A stretch of DNA of 64,000 nucleotides from an uncultured Opitutia bacterium (GCA_913056175.1 CAJXLM010000010.1:1-64000), one strand, 5' to 3'; numbered from the stretch's first letter, positions 32,478 to 43,065 are shown. Numbers and translations: made by a program. The notes: a model not told the origin generated them from the sequence alone.

Positions 32478-33577
32478 CGGTAGTGGAAGGTGATCTCCAC
32501 CTCGGTCTGCCCGCCGAGACGCTCGCGCATCGATGCGGTCCACTCGCCGTAGGGCGCCCGCCCGTAGATCGCGTCGAGGCAGATGACGGAGGCGAGATCC
32601 CCGGCGGTCGAGTCGGTGATGCGGACATCGGTGATCGAGCCGGAGGCGTCCACGGTGAAAACGGTGTCCACCCGCGAGAAGTTCGTGCTCACCTGCACCT
32701 CCCGGATGAGCCGGAACCACTCCTGCTGGATCGCCTCGAGCATCCGCTGGGTGTAGGCCCCGTAGTCTGTCACCCGGGAGTCCACGGAGAGCCGGCCCCG
32801 GCGGGGCGCGCTTGCCTCCGAGCGGTTCAGGGGGGCCTCAAGGACGTCCGCCCCCACCCGTCGCCGGGGCAGGGGCTGGGCCTCCCGTCCCCGGGGCGCC
32901 GGCTCGGCGGCCGCGGTCTCCTCCCTGGGCTCCGCCGGGCGCTGCGGCTCGCCCCCGCCGGGCCGGAGGTCGAGGACCTTCGGGACCTCCTCCTCCGCGG
33001 GAGCGGGCTCGGGTGGATCGGGCTCGCCCTCCACCGGCTCGGGAATCTCCACGCCGGGCCCGGTCACCGGCGGCTCGACCCACTCGGGAAGTTCCCTCTC
33101 CCGCGGGGGCAGCGGCCTGCCGGGGGCCTCCGCCGGCGCGGGCGGAACTTCCACCTCGGGAGGGGTGGGCTCGGCCGCGGGAGAACCGTAGATCCCGGGC
33201 TCAAGAGGCTCGGGCGCCTCCCCGCGGGGAACGATGGTCTGGCTCTCCACCTCGCTGTCCCGCTGCGGGGCCGGCGCCTCCGCCGGCGGTGCCGGCTCGG
33301 GCTGCGCCGCCTGCTGGTCCCGGGTACTCTCCTGCACGGTCGGGTCCGGAGGATTCTCCGGCACCTGCGGATTTGCCTCCACGAAGCGCACGAGGGTGAC
33401 GGGCGGTGGGGAGGGGGTCGCCTCCGCCGCTGCCCGCTGCTCGGCGAGAACCGCCGTCCGGCTGAATTGATAGGCCACCCCCGCGTTTACCAGCATGGAA
33501 ATCACCAGGGCCACGATCCAGATGAGCCAGGGGGCCCGCCGCCCGCGGCGGCCGAGATCCTCGAGGTAGTCGGTCAT
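32474..33577 (-). CDS. TonB/TolA-like envelope protein with Pro/Glu-rich linker
   Basis: The protein of 367 residues has one helix at about 17-38 (LIWIVALVISMLVNAGVAYQ), a cytoplasmic N-terminus and a periplasmic remainder. Residues about 50-270 are a proline-, glutamate- and alanine-rich linker. The C-terminal domain from about residue 280 (AYTQRMLEAIQQEWFRLIRE and VDASGSITDVRITDSTAG) resembles TonB C-terminal domains and ends ERLGGQTEVEITFHYR. It probably spans the periplasm to energise or anchor an outer-membrane partner. No exbB/exbD or tolQ/R is next to it; it lies between maf and an RluA-like gene with 4 bp overlaps on both sides. Confidence 0.82.
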   Translation of the reverse strand: MTDYLEDLGRRGRRAPWLIWIVALVISMLVNAGVAYQFSRTAVLAEQRAAAEATPSPPPVTLVRFVEANPQVPENPPDPTVQESTRDQQAAQPEPAPPAEAPAPQRDSEVESQTIVPRGEAPEPLEPGIYGSPAAEPTPPEVEVPPAPAEAPGRPLPPRERELPEWVEPPVTGPGVEIPEPVEGEPDPPEPAPAEEEVPKVLDLRPGGGEPQRPAEPREETAAAEPAPRGREAQPLPRRRVGADVLEAPLNRSEASAPRRGRLSVDSRVTDYGAYTQRMLEAIQQEWFRLIREVQVSTNFSRVDTVFTVDASGSITDVRITDSTAGDLASVICLDAIYGRAPYGEWTASMRERLGGQTEVEITFHYR

Positions 33578-34230
33578 GGCGCGCCCGGAAAACCTCGCCG
33601 CTCCCCGGGCTCCGCGCAAGCGGACGGGGGCAGGAGGACCGGATCATGGGCTCGCAGGAGGGCCCGCACCTCCGTGAGCGGCAGGCCGATGACGTTGTCG
33701 CGGGCACCCGCGACTTCCTCCACGAGGAGCGCTCCGTGCTCCTGGAGGGCATAGCCGCCGGCCTTGTCGAGCACCTCCACGCGGCGGAGGTAGTCCTCAA
33801 TGACGGCCTCGCCAAGCGTGCGGAAACGCACCCGGGTGACCGCGCGAGCGACCGCCCGCGGGCCCCCGCCCGCCGGGCAGAGGCAGAGGCCGGTGTGCAC
33901 TTCGTGGACCTGACCGGAAAGGCGGCGCAGCATCCGGCGGGCCTCCGCGGGATCGGCCGGCTTGCCGAGGGCCTCCCCGGCGAGCACGACGAGGGTGTCC
34001 GCCCCGAGCACGCTCTCCCCGGGACAATCGCGGGCGACAGCCTCCGCCTTGAGGGCCGCGTTCCTCTCCACGAGGACCGCCGGCTCCGCCGAGCCGGGAG
34101 CGGCCTCCTCCACCCGCGCCGGCCGGACGACATGCGGGATTCCCGCCGCCTCGAGAAGGTCGCGCCGCCGGGGGGAGGCCGAGGCGAGCACGAGCACGCG
34201 CGGGGGGGCTTCCTCCGGGTCGGTGTTCAC
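33574..34230 (-). CDS. maf: Maf-like nucleotide pyrophosphatase
   Basis: The 218-residue protein (GTG start at 34230) begins RVLVLASASPRRRDLLEAAG, the Maf signature. ERNAALKAEAVARDCPGESV, GADTLVVLAGEALGKPADPA and RRVEVLDKAGGYALQEHGAL are the other conserved segments, with the catalytic aspartate in GADT. Maf proteins hydrolyse non-canonical nucleoside triphosphates (for example dTTP, UTP or m7GTP analogues) and affect cell division. No ATG occurs near the N-terminus, so GTG is chosen. The stop overlaps the TonB-like start by 4 bp. The gene is divergent from nadE (112 bp). Confidence 0.92.
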   Translation of the reverse strand: MNTDPEEAPPRVLVLASASPRRRDLLEAAGIPHVVRPARVEEAAPGSAEPAVLVERNAALKAEAVARDCPGESVLGADTLVVLAGEALGKPADPAEARRMLRRLSGQVHEVHTGLCLCPAGGGPRAVARAVTRVRFRTLGEAVIEDYLRRVEVLDKAGGYALQEHGALLVEEVAGARDNVIGLPLTEVRALLRAHDPVLLPPSACAEPGERRGFPGAP

Positions 34231-34341
34231 GCTTCGATGCTTGCGGGACGGGCTCCGCCGGGGAAAGGTTTTTTCCGGGTCGGGTGATCCGGATGATCCG
34301 GGCGGGAGCCGCCGCCCCGTCTCGCCCCCCCTCCTCCTCCC

Positions 34342-35973
34342 ATGCGCATCGGCCTCGCCCAGATCAATACGACCGTCGGGGATCTCCCGGGAAACCGCGA
34401 CCGCATCCGCACGGCCTACGACCAGCTGGTGGCCGCGGGGGCCGAGCTGGTCCTCACTCCGGAACTGGCCCTCTCCGGCTACCCGCCCCGCGACCTGCTC
34501 TTCCGGGCGGGCTTCCTCGAGGACTGCCGCGACGCGCTGGAGGCGCTGGTCGCCACCACGGGGGAGGTCCCCCTGCTGGTCGGACTGCCCGTGCCCAACG
34601 AGGGGGCCGGCCGGCCGGTCCGCAATGCCGCGGCCTGGTGCGAGGGGGGCCGGGTCCGCCACCTCCTCGCCAAGAGCCTGCTCCCCACCTACGATGTCTT
34701 CGACGAGGACCGCTACTTCGAGCCGGCCCCGGCTCCCGCCGAGCCGATCTCCTGCCGTGGCCAGCGGATCGCGGTGACCATCTGCGAGGACCTCTGGTAC
34801 GGCCAGGCCGACCACCGCTACGCCCGCCAGGCGGACCCGCTGGAGGCTCTCCGCTCCTCCGCGCCGGATCTGGTCCTCAACCTCTCCGCCAGCCCCTGGC
34901 ACTTCGGCAAGCAGGAAGTCCGCGGGGAAGTGCTCCGCCGTACGGCCGCCACCCTCGGCGTGCCGGTGGTCTACGCCAACAGTATCGGCGGCAACGATGA
35001 GCTGATCTTCGACGGCCGCAGCCTTTGCGCCGGTCGGGATGGTGCCGTCCACGAGGTCGGTCCGGCCTTCGCCGAGGGCACCCCGCTCGTCGACACGGAG
35101 GACCCCGCGGCCAGCGCCCTCCCGCCCCCGGAACGGCTCGCCGAGGTCCATGGCGCCCTCGTCCTGGGGATCCGCGACTACCTCGGGAAGACGGGCTTCC
35201 CGCGCGCGCTGGTCGGCCTCTCCGGGGGAATCGACTCGGCCGTCACCATGGCCCTCGCGGTCGACGCCCTCGGGGCCGACCGGGTCCGCGGGGTCGCCCT
35301 GCCCTCCTCCATCTCCAGCGCCCACAGCGTAAGGGACGCCGCCGCCCTCGCCGCCAACCTCGGCATCCGCTACGACGAGATTCCCATCGCGGGGCTGGTC
35401 GGGGCCGCCGAGGATGCCCTCGCCGGGCTCTTCGCGGGGACCGAGCCGGGCATCGCCGAGGAAAACATCCAGTCGCGCGCCCGCGGGCTCCTCCTCATGG
35501 CCCTGAGCAACAAGTTCGGCGACCTGCTCCTCACCACGGGCAACAAGAGCGAACTGGCCGTCGGCTACTGCACGCTCTACGGGGACATGGCCGGGGGACT
35601 CGCCGTGCTCTCCGATGTGCCCAAGACGCTGGTCTACGAGTTGGCCCGCTACCTCAACCGCGACGGCGAGCGCATCCCCGTCGCCACCATCGAGAAGGAG
35701 CCCTCCGCCGAGCTCCGGCCCGACCAGCGCGACGTCGACTCGCTCCCGCCCTACCCGGTCCTCGACCGCATCCTCGAGCTGGCCATCGAGGAGCGCCGCA
35801 GCCGGGAGGCGATCGTCGCCGAGGGCTTCCCGTCGGAAACGGTCCGCGACATCCTCGCGAAGGTCGACCGCAACGAGTACAAGCGCCAGCAGGCCGCCCC
35901 GGGCCTGAAGATCACCCCACTCGCCTTCGGCATTGGACGCCGGATTCCGATTGTGCAAAAGTACCAACCATGA
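34342..35973 (+). CDS. nadE: Glutamine-dependent NAD+ synthetase
   Basis: The 543-residue enzyme makes NAD+ from deamido-NAD+, glutamine and ATP. The N-terminal nitrilase-type glutaminase (1 to about 250) has the E-K-C triad: [33 protein letters not shown] and [12 protein letters not shown]. The synthetase domain starts near residue 275, with the P-loop [20 protein letters not shown] and [20 protein letters not shown]. The end reads [20 protein letters not shown]. The ATG overlaps nothing upstream, while its stop overlaps sufE by 4 bp. It heads the nadE-sufE-hemL group. Confidence 0.98.
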   Translation: MRIGLAQINTTVGDLPGNRDRIRTAYDQLVAAGAELVLTPELALSGYPPRDLLFRAGFLEDCRDALEALVATTGEVPLLVGLPVPNEGAGRPVRNAAAWCEGGRVRHLLAKSLLPTYDVFDEDRYFEPAPAPAEPISCRGQRIAVTICEDLWYGQADHRYARQADPLEALRSSAPDLVLNLSASPWHFGKQEVRGEVLRRTAATLGVPVVYANSIGGNDELIFDGRSLCAGRDGAVHEVGPAFAEGTPLVDTEDPAASALPPPERLAEVHGALVLGIRDYLGKTGFPRALVGLSGGIDSAVTMALAVDALGADRVRGVALPSSISSAHSVRDAAALAANLGIRYDEIPIAGLVGAAEDALAGLFAGTEPGIAEENIQSRARGLLLMALSNKFGDLLLTTGNKSELAVGYCTLYGDMAGGLAVLSDVPKTLVYELARYLNRDGERIPVATIEKEPSAELRPDQRDVDSLPPYPVLDRILELAIEERRSREAIVAEGFPSETVRDILAKVDRNEYKRQQAAPGLKITPLAFGIGRRIPIVQKYQP

Positions 35974-36431
35974 GGACGATCCAGGAAAAGAAGGACGAGC
36001 TCCTCGAGACGCTCGAGCTGATCGGGGACGAGCAGGAGCGACTCGGCTACATCGTCGACCTCGGCAAGGAGGCCGCACCCATGCCGGAGGAGTACCGGCA
36101 GGATACCTTCCGGATCGAGGGTTGTGCCTCCAACCTCTGGATGTTCCCGAGCTACGAGGAGGGCCTCTGCCACTACCGGGTCGATTCCGACTCGACGATC
36201 ACCCGGGGCATCGCCGCCATGCTCGTCGCCCTCTACGACGGGCACCCGCCCGGGGAAATCCTCGCGCATCCGCCCGACTTCCTCCAGGAGGCCGGGGTGC
36301 CCCAGCTCCTCTCTCCGAACCGCCGGAACGGGCTCACCAACCTCTCCGGCAAGCTCATGGACTACGCCCGCCTCTGCCAGGAGCAGTACGGGTCCGCCCC
36401 CGCCCCGGCCGTGGGCAAGAGCCCGGAATGA
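35970..36431 (+). CDS. sufE: SufE-family sulfur acceptor
   Basis: This 153-residue protein starts [20 protein letters not shown] and carries [20 protein letters not shown], then [20 protein letters not shown] with the conserved sulfur-carrying Cys (RIEGCAS). It accepts persulfide from SufS and passes it to the SufBCD scaffold. [20 protein letters not shown] ends the domain; a short disordered tail follows. It overlaps both nadE and hemL by 4 bp. Its partner sufS is 12 kb upstream on the other strand. Confidence 0.93.
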   Translation: MRTIQEKKDELLETLELIGDEQERLGYIVDLGKEAAPMPEEYRQDTFRIEGCASNLWMFPSYEEGLCHYRVDSDSTITRGIAAMLVALYDGHPPGEILAHPPDFLQEAGVPQLLSPNRRNGLTNLSGKLMDYARLCQEQYGSAPAPAVGKSPE

Positions 36432-37711
36432 GCTCCGCCGACCTCTTCACCCGCGCCCGCCAGGTCATTCCGGGCGGGGTCAACTCCCCGGTGCGCGCCT
36501 TCCGCTCGGTGGGCGGCACCCCCTTCTTCACGGAGTCCGCGGACGGCCCGTACCTGCACACGGCCGACGGCCGGGAACTCGTCGATTTCGTCTGCACCTG
36601 GGGACCGGCCATCCACGGGCACAACGACCCGGACATCCGCGCCGCGGTCGCCGCCGCCCTCAGCGGGGGCACGAGCTTCGGGACGCCCTGCCCGGACGAG
36701 GTCCACATGGCCGAGGCGGTGGTCGGGGCGGTGCCCTCGGTCGAGAAGGTCCGCATGTGCAACAGCGGTACGGAGGCCAACATGTCCGCCCTCCGGCTGG
36801 CCCGCGGCTTTACCGGACGCGACAAGGTGATCAAGTTCGCCGGGTGCTACCACGGCCACGTCGACTCCCTCCTCGTCGCCGCGGGCTCGGGAGCCCTCAC
36901 CCTCGGACAACCGGACAGCGCGGGCGTCCCCGCCGCCTTTGCCGCGACCACCCTGGTCTGCCCCTACAATGATCCGGCAACGGTCCGCGCGGTCTTTGCC
37001 GAGCACGGGCCGGAGATCGCCGCGGTCATTGTCGAGCCCTACCCGGCCAACTGTGGCTTTGTCCTCCCCCGCGCAGGCTTTCTCGGCCTGCTCCGCGAGC
37101 TCACCGCCGAAAACGGCAGCCTGCTGATTTTCGACGAGGTGATGACGGGCTTCCGGCTGGCCCGGGGCGGCGTCCAGGAGCTGGAGGACCTCCGGCCGGA
37201 CCTCTCCGCCTTTGGCAAGGTCATCGGCGGGGGACTCCCGGTGGGGGCCTTCGGGGGCCGCGCCGAGATCATGGACCACCTCGCCCCGGACGGACCGGTC
37301 TACCAGGCGGGCACCCTCTCCGGCAACCCGCTGGCCATGGCCGCCGGGCGCGCTTCCCTCGCCAAGCTGGAGGACCGGGAAACCTACGAGGCACTCGACG
37401 CCTCCGGCCAACGGATCGCCGAGGCCCTCCGCGCGGAGGCCGACGACCTCGGCTACCCGCTCTGCGTCCACCAGTGTGGCTCCATGTTCTCCGCCTTTTT
37501 CGGCACGGAGAGAGTCGAGACCTTCGACGAGGTCAAGGAGGCCGACACGGAGCGCTTCGCCGCCTTCTTCCACGCCGCCCTCCAGCGCGGGGTCTACCTG
37601 CCCCCCTCCGCCTTCGAGACCTGCTTCCTCAGCACCCACCACACGGGCCCGGTGCTCGACCGCGCGATCACCGCGCTCGCCGAGAGCCTCCGGGAGGCGG
37701 TCCGCGGCTGA
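36428..37711 (+). CDS. hemL: Glutamate-1-semialdehyde 2,1-aminomutase
   Basis: HemL converts glutamate-1-semialdehyde to 5-aminolevulinate in tetrapyrrole synthesis. The 427-residue protein has the standard opening [20 protein letters not shown], with [76 protein letters not shown] and the PLP lysine in [20 protein letters not shown]. It overlaps sufE by 4 bp. A 69 bp gap separates it from the copper ATPase. Confidence 0.98.
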   Translation: MSSADLFTRARQVIPGGVNSPVRAFRSVGGTPFFTESADGPYLHTADGRELVDFVCTWGPAIHGHNDPDIRAAVAAALSGGTSFGTPCPDEVHMAEAVVGAVPSVEKVRMCNSGTEANMSALRLARGFTGRDKVIKFAGCYHGHVDSLLVAAGSGALTLGQPDSAGVPAAFAATTLVCPYNDPATVRAVFAEHGPEIAAVIVEPYPANCGFVLPRAGFLGLLRELTAENGSLLIFDEVMTGFRLARGGVQELEDLRPDLSAFGKVIGGGLPVGAFGGRAEIMDHLAPDGPVYQAGTLSGNPLAMAAGRASLAKLEDRETYEALDASGQRIAEALRAEADDLGYPLCVHQCGSMFSAFFGTERVETFDEVKEADTERFAAFFHAALQRGVYLPPSAFETCFLSTHHTGPVLDRAITALAESLREAVRG

Positions 37712-37780
37712 GCCCACCCGTGCCGGCGCGGCTGGGCTCGCCCGGTCCGCGGGCCCGGCCGAGCCGCCGGATCCTTTCCC

Positions 37781-40084
37781 ATGAGTGACTGCTGCCATTC
37801 CGGAGCCGGGGCTTCCTCCAGCGCCCCCTCCAATCCCTCCCCCAAGGCCCGCTACTTCTGCCCGATGTGCCCGGGCGTGGAATCGGACGAGCCGGGCTCC
37901 TGCCCGCAGTGCGGCATGGATCTCGAGCGCAACCCGCTCGCCCGGCGCACAGTCTGGACCTGCCCGATGCATCCGGAGGTCGAGCGCGACGAGCCGGGAG
38001 CCTGCCCACAGTGCGGCATGGACCTCGAGCCGACGGGCACCCCGGACACGGCCGCCGAGGAAGAGGAGGAGCGCGCCATCCGCAGCCTGGGAAGGCGAAC
38101 CCTCGCCGGGGCAGTCCTCTCCCTGCCGGTCTTCCTCCTCGCGATGCTCCCGATGGTGCCGGGCCTTCCCCTGCCGGCCTGGTTCGAGTCCCCGGTTCGC
38201 CCCTGGGCCGAGCTGGTCCTGACCACCCCGGTGGTCCTCTGGGCGGGCAACCTCTTCCTGGTCCGGGGCTGGCAGTCCCTCCGTACGCGCCACTGGAACA
38301 TGTTCACCCTGATTCTCCTCGGAGTCGGGGCCGCTTACCTCTCCAGTGTGGTCAGCGTGCTCTTCCCGGGGATCTACCCGGAAAGCTTCCGCCAGGACGG
38401 GGAACCACCGCTGTATTTTGAGGCCGCCGCGGTCATCACCACCCTGGTCCTCTTCGGACAATGGCTGGAGGCCCGCGCCCGCCGCCGTACGGGCCAGGCC
38501 CTCCGCGGCCTCATGGACCTCGCCGCCGCCACCGCCCGACGGGTGCTCCCGGACGGGTCCGAGGAGGAGGTCCCGGTGGAACGGGTGCAGACGGGCGACC
38601 GCCTCCGCGTCCGCCCGGGCGAGAAGATTCCGCTGGATGGAATCCTCCTCGAGGGACAATCCCGGGTGGATGAATCCATGCTCAGCGGCGAACCAATCCC
38701 GGTCCGCCGCGAGGTCGGCGACGAGGTCATCGGGGGAACGGTCAACCAGGAGGGGGGCTTCCTCCTCGAGACGACCGCGGTCGGGGAGGACACGGTACTC
38801 AGCCGCATCGTCCAGCGGGTCGCCGAGGCCCAGCGGAGCCGGGCCCCGGTCCAGAACCTGGTCGACCGGGTCGCCGCGGTCTTCGTCCCGGTGGTCGTCG
38901 CCATTGCCCTCCTCGCCTTCCTCGCCTGGGCCCTCCTCGGCCCGCAGCCCTCCCTGCTCTACGCCACGGTGGCCGCGGTCTCCGTCCTGATCATCGCTTG
39001 CCCCTGCGCCCTCGGACTGGCCACGCCCATGTCCATCATGGTCGGGGTCGGGCGCGGGGCACGGCAAGGCATCCTCATCCGCGATGCCGAGGCCCTCGAG
39101 CGCGCCGAAAAAGTCGAGGCTCTGGTCACCGACAAGACGGGCACCCTCACCGAGGGACGACCGGAAGTGGTCGCCCTCCGCCCGGAGGAGGGGGTCTCCG
39201 GCGAGGACCTGCTCGGGGCCGCCCTCGCGGTGGAACAGTCCTCCGAACACCCCCTCGCCCGCGCGGTCGAGGCGGCCGCCCGGGAACGCGGCTTGCGGGC
39301 CACCACCGCCACGGGCTTCCAGTCTACCACGGGCTACGGGGCCGAGGGAGAGGTCGGCGCGGACCGGGTTCGGGTGGGCCGGCGCAAGTTCGTCGAAACC
39401 GCCACGGGCTCGGTCCCGGAGGCCACCGCGGAGCAAGCCGAGGAGGACCAGCAGCAGGGACGAACGGTCATCTGGGTCGCCCGCGGCCCCCGCTTGCTCG
39501 GGACCCTCGCGGTGGCCGATCCGGTCAAGGAATCCGCCCCGGGCGCTGTCCGCGAGCTCCAGGCCATGGGCATCCGTTTGGTCATGGCCACGGGCGACCA
39601 GGATGGCACCGCCCGCGCCGTCGCCAGCCGGGTCGGACTCGACGAGGTCCGTGCCGATGTCGACCCGGCCGAAAAACAGGCCATCGTCCGGGAACTCCAG
39701 GACGAGGGTCTCCGGGTCGCCATGGCGGGCGACGGGATCAACGACGCCCCGGCCCTCGCCGCCGCCGACGTCGGCATCGCCATGGGCAGCGGGACCGACA
39801 TCGCCATGGAAAGTGCCGGGCTCACTCTGGTCCACGGGGACCTCCGCGGGGTTGCCACCGCCCTCCGGCTCAGCCGGGCCACCCTCCGCAACATCCGGCA
39901 AAACCTTTTCTTCGCCTTCGCCTACAACGCCCTCGGGATCCCCATCGCCGCCGGCGTGCTCTACCCGGTCCTCGGCCTCCTCCTCAGCCCCATGATCGCC
40001 GGCACCGCCATGGCCTTCAGCTCCGTCTCCGTCCTCTCCAACGCTCTCCGCCTCCGCCACACCCCTCTCCAGCAATCGTCCTGA
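37781..40084 (+). CDS. copA: Copper-translocating P1B-type ATPase
   Basis: The 767-residue pump exports copper with ATP. The N-terminus has Cys/His-rich pieces: MSDCCHSG, then two copies of a short heavy-metal-binding motif ([20 protein letters not shown] and [20 protein letters not shown]). About eight membrane helices start near residue 105. The transport motif is [20 protein letters not shown], with CPC. The phosphorylation site is [14 protein letters not shown] and the hinge is [20 protein letters not shown]. The tail [14 protein letters not shown] follows the last two helices. No copper-sensing regulator is adjacent. It ends just before the repeat array. Confidence 0.96.
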   Translation: MSDCCHSGAGASSSAPSNPSPKARYFCPMCPGVESDEPGSCPQCGMDLERNPLARRTVWTCPMHPEVERDEPGACPQCGMDLEPTGTPDTAAEEEEERAIRSLGRRTLAGAVLSLPVFLLAMLPMVPGLPLPAWFESPVRPWAELVLTTPVVLWAGNLFLVRGWQSLRTRHWNMFTLILLGVGAAYLSSVVSVLFPGIYPESFRQDGEPPLYFEAAAVITTLVLFGQWLEARARRRTGQALRGLMDLAAATARRVLPDGSEEEVPVERVQTGDRLRVRPGEKIPLDGILLEGQSRVDESMLSGEPIPVRREVGDEVIGGTVNQEGGFLLETTAVGEDTVLSRIVQRVAEAQRSRAPVQNLVDRVAAVFVPVVVAIALLAFLAWALLGPQPSLLYATVAAVSVLIIACPCALGLATPMSIMVGVGRGARQGILIRDAEALERAEKVEALVTDKTGTLTEGRPEVVALRPEEGVSGEDLLGAALAVEQSSEHPLARAVEAAARERGLRATTATGFQSTTGYGAEGEVGADRVRVGRRKFVETATGSVPEATAEQAEEDQQQGRTVIWVARGPRLLGTLAVADPVKESAPGAVRELQAMGIRLVMATGDQDGTARAVASRVGLDEVRADVDPAEKQAIVRELQDEGLRVAMAGDGINDAPALAAADVGIAMGSGTDIAMESAGLTLVHGDLRGVATALRLSRATLRNIRQNLFFAFAYNALGIPIAAGVLYPVLGLLLSPMIAGTAMAFSSVSVLSNALRLRHTPLQQSS

Positions 40085-40319
40085 TCGGGCCGCAAGGGCG
40101 CGCCGCCCGGGAGAAAATCCTTCCCTCCACAGCCCCCAAACGCTCGCCCAACCCATCCGGCTCCAACTCGCCGAGAGCCCTCCGAAAGAAGGGTCCCGTA
40201 CCCTCGGGCCCACCACTTCCCCAAAGGAAAAAGCTTGGCCTTCGCTTATCACTCCTGCCTGTCCTGATTTCACACCCGGCCTCTGGAAAAATCCTCCGTC
40301 CCCCACCCCCCCCTCCCAT
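40085..40319. other. Gene-free spacer between copA and the tandem array
   Basis: This 235 bp spacer shows no gene. Sequence is less GC-rich (CCCAAACGCTCGCCC, GGAAAAAGCTTGGCCTTCGC) and loses similarity to the repeat units to its right. I see no terminator. Confidence 0.35.
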
Positions 40320-42500
40320 CGCCCCCTTCACCCCCCCCAAAAAACCCCTTCCTCGTAAGCGGATTCCCCTCCCTCCGCGCCCCCTCCATAGGGCTCACCA
40401 AACGGATTTGGACGGTCTGTCCCCCATAATCCCCCAAACGGCCGACCCACGCCCCCTCCCTCCTCTCCCCCGCTCCAACCCCCTCCCCAGCCCCCAGCAG
40501 GGCGATTCTGGCGGTCTGTCCCTCGTAATTTCGGCAATTGGGGGACCCGCTTCCCTTTTTCCTCCCCGTACCAGGTGAACGGACCTTGCCCCCCTCCGCT
40601 CCACCCCGCGGGACCGCGGGAGATTCCCGGGCAACTGCATCGGGGCCAAGGCTGGCAATGGGGTGTCTTACTTTGGGACCCTGCACCCCTCACGCCCCCT
40701 CCCGCAATGGTTCTCAACACCTCAAAAGCCCCTCCCCTCCCCGCAAGCGGATTCCCCTCCACCCCGCTCCCCTCCAAGCCCCCCACAGGCCTCACCAAGC
40801 GGATTTGAACGGTCTGTCCCTCGTAGTCCCCGCAGACAGCCGACCCACATCCGTTCCCTCCGAGCCTCCGCTCCAGCCGCCTCCCCAACCGGCAGCAGGG
40901 GCGACTTTGACGGTCTGTCCCCCATAATTTCTCCAGTTGGGGGACCCGCTTCCCTTTTTCGGCCCGCACCGGGTGGACCGATCCTGCCCCCCTCCGCTTC
41001 GCGGGACCGCGAGAGATTTACGGGCAAACGCAGCGGGGCCGGGGGGTGGCGGTGGGGTGCTTTTCTCGGGGATCCCGCCCCCCACACGCCCCCTCTCGCA
41101 ATCGTTCTCACCAACCAAAAGCCTCGGCCCGTCCCGCAAACGGATTCCCCTCCCTCCGCTCCCCTCCAAGCCCCCTCCATAGTGCTCACCAAGCGGATCT
41201 AGACGGTCTGTCCCCCGTAATCTCCCAGACGGCCGACCCCACGCCCCCGCTTCCCCGCTCCAACTCCCTCCCCAGCCCTCAGCAGGGCTGATTCTGGCGG
41301 TCTGTCCCCCATAATTTCCCCAGTTGGGGGACCCGCTTCCCTTTTTCGGCCCGCACCGGGTGGACCGATCCTGCCCCCCCCGCTCCGCGGGACCGGAGGA
41401 GATTCCCGGGCAAACGCATCCGGTCGGGGGGTGGCGATGGGGTGCTTTTCTCCGGGATCCCGCCCACACACACACCCTCCCGCAATCGTTCTCACCACCC
41501 CCAAAGCCCCTCCCCTCCCCGGAAGCGGATCCACTCCGCTCCCCTCCAAGCCCCCCCACAGACCCCAGCAGGGCTGATTCTGGCGGTCTGTCCCCCATAA
41601 TTTCCCCAGTTGGGGGACCCGCTTCCCTTTTTCGGGCCCGCACCGGGTGAACGGATCCTGCCCCCCCCGCTCCGCGGGACCGGAGGAGATTCCCGGGCAA
41701 ACGCAGCGGGGCCGGGGGGTGGCGGTGGGGTGCTTTTCTCGGGGACTTCCGCCGCCCATGCGCCCCTTCCCGCAATGGTTCTCACCACCGGGAAAGCCTC
41801 GCCTCACCCCGCAAACGGATTCCCCTCCCTCCACTCCCCTCCAAGCCCCCCACAGACCCTACCAAGCGGATTTGGACGGTCTGTCCCCCGTAGTTCCCGC
41901 AGACGGCCGACCCACCTCCGCTCCCTCCGCTCCCCCGCTCCAACTCCCTCCCCAACCGGCAGCAGGGCTGATTCTGGCGGTCTGTCCCCCATAATTCCCC
42001 CAGGTGGGGAATCCACTTCCCTTTTTCCGCCCCGAACCAGGTGAACGGATCTTGCCTCCGCTCCGCCCCGCGGGACCGCGGGAGATTCCCGGGCAAACGA
42101 AGTGGGTCCGGGGGGTAGCGGTGGGGTGCTTTTCTCGGGGATCCCGCCCATCCACACGCCCCTCCTGCAATCGTTCTCACCACCCCAAAAGCCCCTCGCC
42201 GCTCCGTAAACGGAAGTCCCTCCCTCCGCTCCCCTCCATAGCGCTCACCAAGCGGATCTAGACGGTCTGTCCCCCGTAATCTCCCAGACGGCCGACCCAC
42301 GCCCCCGCTTCCCCGCTCCAACTCCCTCCCCAGCCCTCAGCAGGGCTGATTCTGACGGTCTGTCCCCCATAATTCCCCCAGGTGGGGAATCCACTTCCCT
42401 TTTTCCGTCCCGAACCAGATGAACGGATCTTGCCTCCGCTCCGCCCCGCGGGACCGCGGGAGATTTACGGGCCAGCGAAGCGGGTCCGTGGGGGAGGTCT
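40320..42500. repeat. About six degenerate tandem repeats of 385-400 bp with GGTCTGTCCC motifs
   Basis: Eleven copies of GGTCTGTCCC occur near 40414, 40513, 40811, 40912, 41206, 41299, 41584, 41878, 41978, 42265 and 42357. They alternate between type A (GACGGTCTGTCCCCCGTAAT then GACGGCCGACCCAC) and type B (GGCGGTCTGTCCCCCATAAT then CCCCAGTTGGGGGACCCGC). In type B, GTCCCCC and GGGGGAC form a hairpin around the AT-rich core. The unit around 41582 has lost its A part, leaving a 286 bp unit. Each unit also shares CGGGACCG-GGGAGATTCCCGGGC and GGTGGGGTGCTTTTCTC. No credible gene is present; open frames repeat the motif in each frame. Confidence 0.85.
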
Positions 42501-42608
42501 GGATGGCTTACCGGATGGGGTTCTCGTTCGGTTGGGCTGGTGGGACGTTTTTCACGGGGTGGGGGTGGGAAGAGGGGAGGGAGTCCGTGGGAACTTCGGG
42601 GAGCGGAG

Positions 42609-42659
42609 GCGTTCCTCCCGGACGGACCCGGAAAAGTCTTGCCCCTCCTTTTTTGCAAT
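42609..42659 (+). promoter_or_regulatory. AT-rich promoter-like region before the His-rich gene
   Basis: Within this region, a TTGCCC box is followed after 17 bp by TATTAC, in the AT-rich stretch TTTTTTGCAATACTATTACA. It is the clearest AT-rich island beside the repeat array. The transcript would start about 60 bp before the ATG at 42727. Box assignment is tentative. Confidence 0.3.
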
Positions 42660-42726
42660 ACTATTACATATTCCACCACGGAGGTTCGCCGAGCGGCCTC
42701 TTGCGAAAACCACCCCTCCCCCTCCC

Positions 42727-43065
42727 ATGAATGATTCCCAGGAACCCCACGAATCCGCCCACCGGGACCATCTCCACCAGGCACAGGAGCACTACCGCTG
42801 GCGGCAGGAGCACATGGAGGCCTTGGCCCTCCTGAAGCAGGCCGAGGCCGTCCTCTTCGCGCACGAGGCGCGCATTCTTGCCCACGAGGCGGAGATCGCG
42901 CGTCACGAGGAGCAGATCGCTCACGGAGCGGCCCATGCCGAGGCGCCCCCCGAGGACGAGCACCGTCGGTTTGCCGAGACCCACCGGGCTGGCGAGGAGC
43001 ATCACGAGGCACTCCTCGAGGCGATTCGGGCTCTCGCCCTTCATTTGCCGAGAGCCGGGTCGTAG
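42727..43065 (+). CDS. His-rich predicted coiled-coil protein
   Basis: The 112-residue protein has 16 histidines, many glutamates and alanines, no cysteine and one lysine. Residues 50-70 form a regular seven-residue pattern with His-Glu at the same heptad position: HEARILA, HEAEIAR, HEEQIAH. The whole middle reads as one long helix that should make a coiled coil with a histidine seam. There is no signal or membrane segment. The composition suggests binding of a metal such as Ni, Zn or Cu, or pH-dependent assembly; that is inference. Short heptad His/Glu proteins of this general type are seen elsewhere, with no function known to me. It lies between the repeat array and uppP, alone. Confidence 0.65.
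   Translation: MNDSQEPHESAHRDHLHQAQEHYRWRQEHMEALALLKQAEAVLFAHEARILAHEAEIARHEEQIAHGAAHAEAPPEDEHRRFAETHRAGEEHHEALLEAIRALALHLPRAGS

Noticed and set aside
32477-32720. N-terminal extension of the RluA-like gene
   Set aside because: The added part is antisense-like Arg/His-rich sequence lying inside the TonB-like gene; the ATG at 32477 gives the expected start and a 4 bp overlap.
36362-40306. A 1314-residue open frame on the minus strand opposite hemL and copA
   Set aside because: It lies fully antisense to two clear genes, has low-complexity Gly/Glu/Arg composition and no family signature; GC-rich codon bias produces such shadows.
40382-42321. Many short open frames with MGDRPSKS or NYGGQTARIS peptides
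   Set aside because: They repeat with the tandem units and derive from the GGTCTGTCCC motif in reverse; no single frame is conserved across units.
40320-42500. CRISPR array
   Set aside because: The repeats are long, degenerate and near-contiguous, with no short constant repeat alternating with unique spacers, and no cas genes are present.
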